Below the pieces are notes generated by a model that saw nothing but the letters and a program-made list of their open reading frames with translations, had not been told where the DNA came from and did no database searches. A program made the position numbers and the translations under genes. DNA of 29,344 nucleotides from DASTYK01 sp964384585 (lineage in GTDB: Bacteria > Gemmatimonadota > Gemmatimonadetes > Longimicrobiales > RSA9), in assembly GCA_964384585.1 (NCBI GenBank), contig CAYLME010000025.1, positions 1-29,344 on the forward strand. The letters are read 5' to 3'. Positions 22,111 through 27,779 of this stretch are shown in pieces. Every line of letters starts with the position of its first letter. The stretch's first letter is position 1.

Positions 22111-22842
22111 CTAGTCCGTAACGTCCGGTGGGTGCTGGACCGACGTGTTCTGCGCGTCGAGCTCGCGCGGGCCCATGAGCGCCGCGTGCAGCACCTGCGC
22201 CCAGACTTCTTCCTGCTCCTCGGGACTCGGCATCCGTCGAAGACTCGATTCTGACATCTCCGTGATGACGCGCTCGGCCTGCTTCACGGCGCCGAGCCGC
22301 CCGAGCAGCTCGGCGAGGACCCTGCGAAGGTCGGGATCGAGCGTCGCCTGCGCCATCAGCGCCAGCTGTCGTCCTGCGCGCTGCTCTTCACCGGCTCGCA
22401 ACGCGGCACGCACGTACTCCTCGATCTCACGGCGCGCGTTAGAATGCACTCCACGCCCGAGCGCGATCCATGCGAGCGTAGCGCGCGTACGTACCGCGCG
22501 CGGTTCTATGCGCAGAACGCGCCGGCACACTGCAGCCGCCGCGTCATAGCGAGCGCCTGACAGGTAGGTGTCGATTGCACGGCCGTAGTATACGAGCGCA
22601 CGCCGACGCTGGCCGCCGCTCAGCGCGAGGTCGCCGGCCTGTGCGAGCGCTGCACCATCTCCGCTCGCCGCATTCGCCGCCGCGTCCTCCAGGGCGCGCA
22701 ACTGCTGTTCGAGCGCTGGCGTCGTGCCCCGGTCTTCCTGCTCCTGTATCGATTCTCCGCTCAACGTCGCGTCCCGGGCCCGGTTCGACAGTGCGTGCGC
22801 AGCGCGCAGCACGGCGTGGTTCGACTGGCCGCGCCCCATCAT
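22111..22842 (-). CDS. TPR-like helical repeat protein
   Basis: A 243-residue soluble alpha-helical protein without signal peptide. Residues about 60-135 look like tetratricopeptide repeats (ALAQAGDLALSGGQRRRALVYYGRAIDTY; ARYDAAAAVCRRVLRIEP; RATLAWIALGRG), followed by further helices and a C-terminal EEQEEVWAQVLHAALMGP. Such repeats mediate protein-protein contact. It lies 112 nt downstream of the histidine kinase on the same strand and may be the last member of the gas-vesicle-linked transcript or have its own promoter. The start at 22842 is the first of two adjacent ATG codons; the ribosome-binding site is only GGGG. Confidence 0.72.
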   Translation of the reverse strand: MMGRGQSNHAVLRAAHALSNRARDATLSGESIQEQEDRGTTPALEQQLRALEDAAANAASGDGAALAQAGDLALSGGQRRRALVYYGRAIDTYLSGARYDAAAAVCRRVLRIEPRAVRTRATLAWIALGRGVHSNARREIEEYVRAALRAGEEQRAGRQLALMAQATLDPDLRRVLAELLGRLGAVKQAERVITEMSESSLRRMPSPEEQEEVWAQVLHAALMGPRELDAQNTSVQHPPDVTD

Positions 22843-22954
22843 AGCCCCGCGCGCGCATGCAGTCTATGCGACGGCATGGGCCAGCTCGAGACATACATGT
22901 CGGTCGGTCGCCGGGCAGCACGAAAAACGTCGCGAAATCCGGCAGCTGGAATGA

Positions 22955-25045
22955 TTACGACGATTCGCCCTCAGCGGGCACCGCGTACGGCAGTTCGATG
23001 ACGAACCGGGTGCCGGTTCCGTAGGTGCTCTCGACTGCGATGGATCCGCCGAGCAGTGTGAGCAGCTTGCGCGTGATCGACAGGCCGAGCCCGGTCCCGC
23101 CATATTCGCGCGTGTGGGACTGGTCGATCTGACGGAAGTCCTCGAAGATCGCCTCGAGGTCTTCCGGCTTGATGCCGACGCCGGTGTCCTCGATCGTCAT
23201 TCGCACGATCCCGCCGACGTGTCGAACACTCAGCGCCACGTATCCTTCGTGCGTGAACTTGATCGCATTCGAGATCAGGTTGAGCAGCACCTGCCTCAGC
23301 TTCGTGCGATCCGTGTCCAGTATCGGCAGGTCCTCGTCCACGTGCGTGCGGAACTCGAGATTCCGGGCGCGTATCATCGGCTCTACCGTTTCACCGAGCT
23401 CGGCGATCACCTCCGGCAGCACCACCTGCTCCACGTGCAGCGGCATCTTGCCGGCCTCGATCTTCGAGAGGTCGAGGATATCGTTGATCAGCTCGAGCAG
23501 GTGCTGGCTCGTGTTGTAGACCTTGGCGAGCGCTTCATCCTGCTGATCGGTGAGTACGCCGTAGATGCGCTCGCGCATGAGCGACGTGTAGCCCAGGATC
23601 ACGTTGATCGGCGTACGCAGCTCGTGACTCATGTTCGCGAGGAACTCGCTCTTGAGTCGTGACGCCTTCTCGAGCTCGCGGCTCTGCCACTCGAGGCGCC
23701 GGTTGCGCTCCTCGAGCTCTGCGGTCGCCTGGCGGATGCGGTCCTCGAGTCCTTCGTTGAGCTGGCCCAGCTCCCGCGCCAGCCGTTCGTTCTCCTGCGC
23801 GTGGGTCAGATCGTGAATGACACTGACGATGGCGGTCGGCTCGCCGCGCGCATTGACGATCTTGTTCGAAGCGATCTCGGCCGGGAACTCACGCTGACGG
23901 TCCGGATCCACGAGCGTAATCCGCTCGACCTGCCGCAGGTCCGGGCTCAGCATGAAATTGCTGATCGTCGTGGTGACGCGCGTGTCGTTGGACTGGATCA
24001 GCCGCCGCTTCGCGCCGAACGTCAACGGATCCGCGACGAAGAGGCGGTCCCCCTGCGCGTTCATGAGGATGATGTTCGAGTGCTCGTCGGTGACCAGGAT
24101 CGGGTCGCTGACGTTCTCGAGGATCGCGTTCAACCGGTCGCGCTCCAGGCTCGAGCGGTGCTCCGCCACGCGCGAACGGCGGTACTGCACCTCCATCTCG
24201 TTGACGGCACGCTTCAGGTCGGTGATGTCACGCAGCACGCTCATCATGCCGCCGTCACCGAGGGCGGCGAGCGGCATCACCAGTACCTCGAACAGCAGGT
24301 CGCTGCCCTCGTATGTATCGACCAGGTTCAGCTCGCGTCCCGCTGAATTGCCTGGCATCGCCGCCTGCGTCAGGAACGATGAGAACAGCAGGTTGTTGAC
24401 TTCGACGGCACGCCGACGTCCCTCGCTGTCGTCAGACGACGACGTCAGCAATCCCTCCGCGCGCCGGTTCATCAGCACAACCGCGCCGGCCCCGTTCGTC
24501 ATGACGACGGGATCCGCGATCGCGTCCAGCATGCTGGTCAGGATGTCGAGCTGCCGGGTCTGCTTGCGGGAGGTCCTGGCGAGGGCATCTGCCTCGATGA
24601 TGCGATCGAGAAGCGGGCCCGCGCGCAGCACGATGTCGGAAGCTTCATGAATGCACGGGTCGAGCGATGTCGCTTCGAGAAGGACGACGCCGCGCGGCCC
24701 GCTGGCGCCGGGCAGCGGCATTGCCGCGGCGGCGAAGTCGAGGACACCGATGTCAGGGGAAGCGATCAGTCGCGGTGTACCGGGAGAATCGAACAGGTCG
24801 AGCAGTGCAGAACCGGGCTCCGCGGCCTGCTCGATCGTGGATGCCCGGTCTGCTGCGCTCAACCCCGGGCCGAGTACATGCAGATCGTCCTGTGTGCGGT
24901 AGAGCAGCAGTGCGCGCCCGATGCCGGACACCGCGGTTACGCGGTCCAGCAACAGCGAACACGCCACGTCGGCCGCATCTACACGGGCAAGCTGCTCGAG
25001 CAGTCCGGCGACCAGTGCATCCGATGCGCGCACTGCATCTGGCAC
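22955..25045 (-). CDS. Cytosolic sensor histidine kinase (GAF-PAS-PAS-HisKA-HATPase)
   Basis: A 696-residue histidine kinase with no membrane segment. Order: a GAF-like N-terminal sensor (about 1-160), PAS 1 (about 170-290, ILTSMLDAIADPVVMTNGAG), PAS 2 (about 305-430, LNAILENVSDPILVTDEHSN), a coiled coil (about 425-470, ENERLARELGQLNEGLEDR), HisKA with phospho-acceptor H474 in NMSHELRTPINVILGY, and HATPase with N593 (N box), DTGVGI at 620 and GGTGLGLSI. No receiver domain or adjacent response regulator is seen. The start is GTG at 25045, whose G is the last base of the gvpA TAG stop, so translation is coupled to gvpA. It is likely to sense an internal signal such as redox, ligand or light and to act on an unlinked partner. 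Confidence 0.93.
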   Translation of the reverse strand: MPDAVRASDALVAGLLEQLARVDAADVACSLLLDRVTAVSGIGRALLLYRTQDDLHVLGPGLSAADRASTIEQAAEPGSALLDLFDSPGTPRLIASPDIGVLDFAAAAMPLPGASGPRGVVLLEATSLDPCIHEASDIVLRAGPLLDRIIEADALARTSRKQTRQLDILTSMLDAIADPVVMTNGAGAVVLMNRRAEGLLTSSSDDSEGRRRAVEVNNLLFSSFLTQAAMPGNSAGRELNLVDTYEGSDLLFEVLVMPLAALGDGGMMSVLRDITDLKRAVNEMEVQYRRSRVAEHRSSLERDRLNAILENVSDPILVTDEHSNIILMNAQGDRLFVADPLTFGAKRRLIQSNDTRVTTTISNFMLSPDLRQVERITLVDPDRQREFPAEIASNKIVNARGEPTAIVSVIHDLTHAQENERLARELGQLNEGLEDRIRQATAELEERNRRLEWQSRELEKASRLKSEFLANMSHELRTPINVILGYTSLMRERIYGVLTDQQDEALAKVYNTSQHLLELINDILDLSKIEAGKMPLHVEQVVLPEVIAELGETVEPMIRARNLEFRTHVDEDLPILDTDRTKLRQVLLNLISNAIKFTHEGYVALSVRHVGGIVRMTIEDTGVGIKPEDLEAIFEDFRQIDQSHTREYGGTGLGLSITRKLLTLLGGSIAVESTYGTGTRFVIELPYAVPAEGESS

Positions 25046-25365
25046 TAGCTCAACTCATCGAGCCTGCGCTTCAATTCCGCATTCTCCGCCATGACGCGAT
25101 CCATCTCCCGTTGCGGTGCATAGCCACCGGGCGAGTAGCCCGCCGACGGCAGCACCGGCCGCGACGCTGAGCTGGTCGCGGCAATGGCATCCGCGAAGCG
25201 CAGATATGTTTCGACGGACGCGACCACGATGCGCGCCTCGACGCTGACCAGGTCGATGCCGACCAGCGAGACGCGAACGTAGGCGTCAATGACGATGCCC
25301 TTGTCGAGAACCCGGTCCAGAACATCGATGAGACTCGAGCCAGCCGGGGCTCTTTCAACGGCCAT
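25045..25365 (-). CDS. gvpA: Gas vesicle structural protein GvpA
   Basis: A 106-residue protein whose first 70 residues are the GvpA fold: SSLIDVLDRVLDKGIVIDAYVRVSLVGIDLVSVEARIVVASVETYL, nearly the textbook sequence of the ribbed shell protein. GvpA usually has about 70-80 residues; here a further 35 follow, a Ser/Pro/Gly/Tyr linker and a heptad-patterned tail (MDRVMAENAELKRRLDEL) that should form a coiled coil. GvpA assembles into the hydrophobic-lined wall of gas vesicles. The ATG 25365 is preceded by GGAGAAACGAA. It is followed, with a 1-nt overlap, by the histidine kinase. In this cluster it is the only canonical GvpA, the other GvpA-family members being GvpJ- and GvpM/S-like. Confidence 0.93.
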   Translation of the reverse strand: MAVERAPAGSSLIDVLDRVLDKGIVIDAYVRVSLVGIDLVSVEARIVVASVETYLRFADAIAATSSASRPVLPSAGYSPGGYAPQREMDRVMAENAELKRRLDELS

Positions 25366-25396
25366 TTCGTTTCTCCGGTAGCAGGTGCGGTGCCAC

Positions 25397-25717
25397 TTAC
25401 GCCTTCGTCGTACCCTTCGATTCGATCCGATCCAGCTTCGCCTGCAGAGCGTCGAGGCGCTCGGTCAGCATCTTCATCTGTCCGGCGCCGACTTCCCGTT
25501 CGGCATAGTGCGGATCCGTTCGCCACCAGTTCATCCCGATCTCCTCCGCCTTGTCGATCGAGCAGACAAGCAGGCGGATCTGGATCGTCAAGAGCTCGAC
25601 GTTCGCGAGGTTGATCTTGATGTCACCCGCCACGACGAGGCCCTTATCGAGGATGCGGTCGAGAATATCGACCAGCCCCTGCGAACGGTGCGGACCCAGC
25701 TCGTACGAACTCGCCAC
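25397..25717 (-). CDS. gvpJ: GvpA-family gas vesicle protein, GvpJ-like
   Basis: A 106-residue paralogue of GvpA. The core reads GLVDILDRILDKGLVVAGDIKINLANVELLTIQIRLLVCSIDKAEEIGMNWW, diverged from GvpA in the way minor GvpJ/GvpM-type proteins are. Its C terminus again ends in a heptad-patterned coiled coil (MKMLTERLDALQAKLDRIES). Minor GvpA paralogues are required for shell nucleation or tip shape. The start is GTG 25717 behind AAGGG; it lies 10 nt after gvpK and 31 nt before gvpA. Assignment to J rather than another GvpA paralogue class is tentative. Confidence 0.85.
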   Translation of the reverse strand: MASSYELGPHRSQGLVDILDRILDKGLVVAGDIKINLANVELLTIQIRLLVCSIDKAEEIGMNWWRTDPHYAEREVGAGQMKMLTERLDALQAKLDRIESKGTTKA

Positions 25718-25727
25718 GTGAACCCTT

Positions 25728-26066
25728 TCAGAGAAGTCTGCCCAGCGGCCCGAGATCGATATTCAACTCTTCACCTTCGAGGCCAAACGCTATCTTGATT
25801 TCCTCGAGGCGTTCCTGCAACCGCAACAGCGCAAGACCGAGACGCTCGACCTCTTCGTCACTCAGCCCGCCACCCTCCATGCGTCTCACCGCCTGGTGCT
25901 CGAGGACCTGCCGTACGACTTCGATCAGCGTGAGCACCAGCTTCGCGAGACCCGCCTCGACGTCTTCCGCGTTCGCCTCGATGCGCTCCGGCAGCGCGGG
26001 CGCAAGCTCGCGCAGGTCGGCCGCGATCAGTTCGAGCTCCTCGGCGGCGGCGCGGCGATCATTCAT
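25728..26066 (-). CDS. gvpK: Gas vesicle protein GvpK
   Basis: A 112-residue GvpK. Hallmarks are RIEANAEDVEAGLAKLVLTLIEVVRQVLEHQAVRRMEGGGLSDEEVERLG and the C-terminal LNIDLGPLGRLL, both very conserved in the family. GvpK is an accessory protein needed for vesicle formation; its exact function is unknown. The ATG 26066 overlaps the stop of the upstream GvpF/L gene (ATGA); an in-frame ATG at 26081 would add five residues. It is followed 10 nt later by the gvpJ-like gene. Confidence 0.93.
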   Translation of the reverse strand: MNDRRAAAEELELIAADLRELAPALPERIEANAEDVEAGLAKLVLTLIEVVRQVLEHQAVRRMEGGGLSDEEVERLGLALLRLQERLEEIKIAFGLEGEELNIDLGPLGRLL

Positions 26067-26740
26067 GTCGCGAAGGACCATGGCGGCCAGGGGCCGCTCG
26101 TCAGGAAATGCAGCCCGACATGTGCGGCTGTCGCCCTGTCGAGTGCACTCGTGAATCCGGTTGCGTCTTCGCGACGCACCAGGAACGCGACGGTCGCAAG
26201 GCCATGTGTCGTTGCGAGCGGGTCCACGCGCGCGCGTACGATGTATCCTGCGAGTGCCGCTTCGATCGCTGCTGCCACCGTGCGGCCGCCCGCGAAGCGC
26301 TGCTCGCGCGCGGCGCGGCGCGCGGCAACCGCCTCGAGATACGCGCGCCCGCTCCCGGCCGCGTCTTCACGCACATCCCGGGCCGGCGTCTCCGCTCCCG
26401 GATCGAGGATGCGCACCGTGTATTCCGCCGTGCCGTCCAGTGCCTCGAGCTGCGTCGTCCAGTCGACCGCCCGCGCGGCCGCACGTACGTGCACGGCCTC
26501 CTCGTCCGCCAGCCACTGGCCGAAGCGCAACGGGACCGGCGTCACCATCTGCATGGCCGCCTCGACGACCGCGTGGTGCTGCTGCGCTCCCTCGATCGAC
26601 GCGCGTGCCGGCGCCTCCTGCTCGGAGACCCACACCGCGAGACCATCCACCAGGACGGCGCGGACAGGTGAGCCGTCCAGCCCGGCGACATCGCGCGGCA
26701 CATACGCCGCGGGCGTCACGCAGTACAGGTGCAGCCCCAC
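26063..26740 (-). CDS. gvpF: Gas vesicle protein GvpF/L (second copy)
   Basis: A 225-residue GvpF/L protein (HLYCVTPAAYVPRDVAGLDG opening; PVPLRFGQWLADEEAV; FLTSGPWPPWSFAT closing). The family has two ferredoxin-like domains joined by helices; GvpF/L act in vesicle assembly, GvpF being found at the gas-facing side of the shell. The start is GTG 26740, directly after the TAG stop of the GvpM/S-like gene with no spacer, and the stop overlaps gvpK by 4 nt. It is diverged from the other GvpF/L at 26949-27779. Which copy is F and which is L is uncertain. Confidence 0.88.
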   Translation of the reverse strand: MGLHLYCVTPAAYVPRDVAGLDGSPVRAVLVDGLAVWVSEQEAPARASIEGAQQHHAVVEAAMQMVTPVPLRFGQWLADEEAVHVRAAARAVDWTTQLEALDGTAEYTVRILDPGAETPARDVREDAAGSGRAYLEAVAARRAAREQRFAGGRTVAAAIEAALAGYIVRARVDPLATTHGLATVAFLVRREDATGFTSALDRATAAHVGLHFLTSGPWPPWSFAT

Positions 26741-26956
26741 CTACTCGTACGGATCCGCCGTGAGCCGCTGGCCGCGCTCGCGCGCCGTCTCGACCGACGT
26801 CAGCACGACCTGCAGTCCCAGGTAGACCAGGTCGATGCCCGCGACGCTGATCATCACGTCACCGCTGATGACGGCCCCGCGATCGAGCACATGGCTCACG
26901 ATCTCGGTCAGGCTCAGCTCGCGCTGCACCGGCAGGTGACTGCGTTCGTCATTCAC
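26741..26956 (-). CDS. GvpA-family gas vesicle protein, GvpM/S-like
   Basis: A 71-residue member of the GvpA family with the GvpM/S-type core LTEIVSHVLDRGAVISGDVMISVAGIDLVYLGLQVVLTSVE. The start is taken as GTG 26956, which lies behind GAGGG and overlaps the upstream GvpF/L stop by 8 nt; an ATG at 26974 in the same frame would add six residues. Minor proteins of this type are thought to help nucleate or cap vesicles. It has no C-terminal coiled coil, unlike the other two GvpA-type proteins here. Confidence 0.83.
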   Translation of the reverse strand: MNDERSHLPVQRELSLTEIVSHVLDRGAVISGDVMISVAGIDLVYLGLQVVLTSVETARERGQRLTADPYE

Positions 26957-27779
26957 GCGTGTTGCCCTCGTCATGCGGCGTGTCATTGCCTGCACCGGCG
27001 TGCGCGCCCATGAAGCGGTACGCGGCCCACGGTCCGGAAAAGGACAGCTCGAAGCCGAGCGGACGCAGCGCATCGCCCTCGCCCTCGAGCACCTCGATGA
27101 TGCGCGACTCATCCGGCCGCGCCACGAGCAACGCCGCGCTCAGCACCACCGGCAGTTCCGCGCCCGTGCGCGGCAGCTCGAGCCGCACCGCCGCACGTGC
27201 CTGCGCCTGAAGCCGCTCGAACAACTGCGTCGCCACCCGGTGCGCGGCACCGGCGACCTCTGTCTTCAGCAGCTCACTGCGCTTGCGTTCCAGCAGGAAG
27301 CGACGTCCCGGCGCCGCCGCAGCGATCTCGCCGTCGAGCTCGCGTACCGCCTCCGAGATCGCAGCAGCGTTCCGCGACACCACGTCGGCACGCCACGCGA
27401 GCTTGACGTCCCATTCGCGCAATCCGCGGAAGCGCTCGAGCGTGGCAGCGATCTCGTCTGCACGCCGTTCGGCATCGGAGCGTAACGCATCCGTCGAACT
27501 GAACAGCGTGAACAGCGGCGCCGGCACGATGTCGGCGTGATCGACTCCCCACGCGACGACCCGTTCATGCGCAACACCGCGCGCCGCGACCCAGGAGAGA
27601 TCCTCGAGCCGGCTCTCGAGCGCGCCGGCCGCATAGGCATGTGCCGGTAGCCGGCTGACGAGTGCGAGCGTCCTGCCCGCGCGCACGCCCTCGACCGGCC
27701 GATCGTCGATGCCGGGCGGTGCATCGCTCGCGTCCGTGTCGACGGGTACGAAGCCGTAGAGGTAGACGATGTCGCTCAC
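26949..27779 (-). CDS. gvpL: Gas vesicle protein GvpF/L (first copy)
   Basis: A 276-residue GvpF/L-family protein: IVYLYGFVPVDTDAS start, VAWGVDHADIVPAPLFTLFSSTDAL, EWDVKLAWRADVV, and the terminal FELSFSGPWAAYRF that closes the second ferredoxin-like domain. A 15-residue hydrophilic tail ends the protein (GNDTPHDEGNTRE). The GTG at 27779 overlaps the stop of the ArsA-like gene as GTGA, so its translation is coupled to that ATPase. It is larger than the second copy (225 residues) and shares only the family pattern with it. F versus L naming is by size and is tentative. Confidence 0.87.
   Translation of the reverse strand: MSDIVYLYGFVPVDTDASDAPPGIDDRPVEGVRAGRTLALVSRLPAHAYAAGALESRLEDLSWVAARGVAHERVVAWGVDHADIVPAPLFTLFSSTDALRSDAERRADEIAATLERFRGLREWDVKLAWRADVVSRNAAAISEAVRELDGEIAAAAPGRRFLLERKRSELLKTEVAGAAHRVATQLFERLQAQARAAVRLELPRTGAELPVVLSAALLVARPDESRIIEVLEGEGDALRPLGFELSFSGPWAAYRFMGAHAGAGNDTPHDEGNTRE

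Noticed and set aside
24651..25048. Plus-strand frames opposite the kinase N terminus and gvpA
   Set aside because: They are shadows of the kinase, which has a complete domain order on the minus strand.
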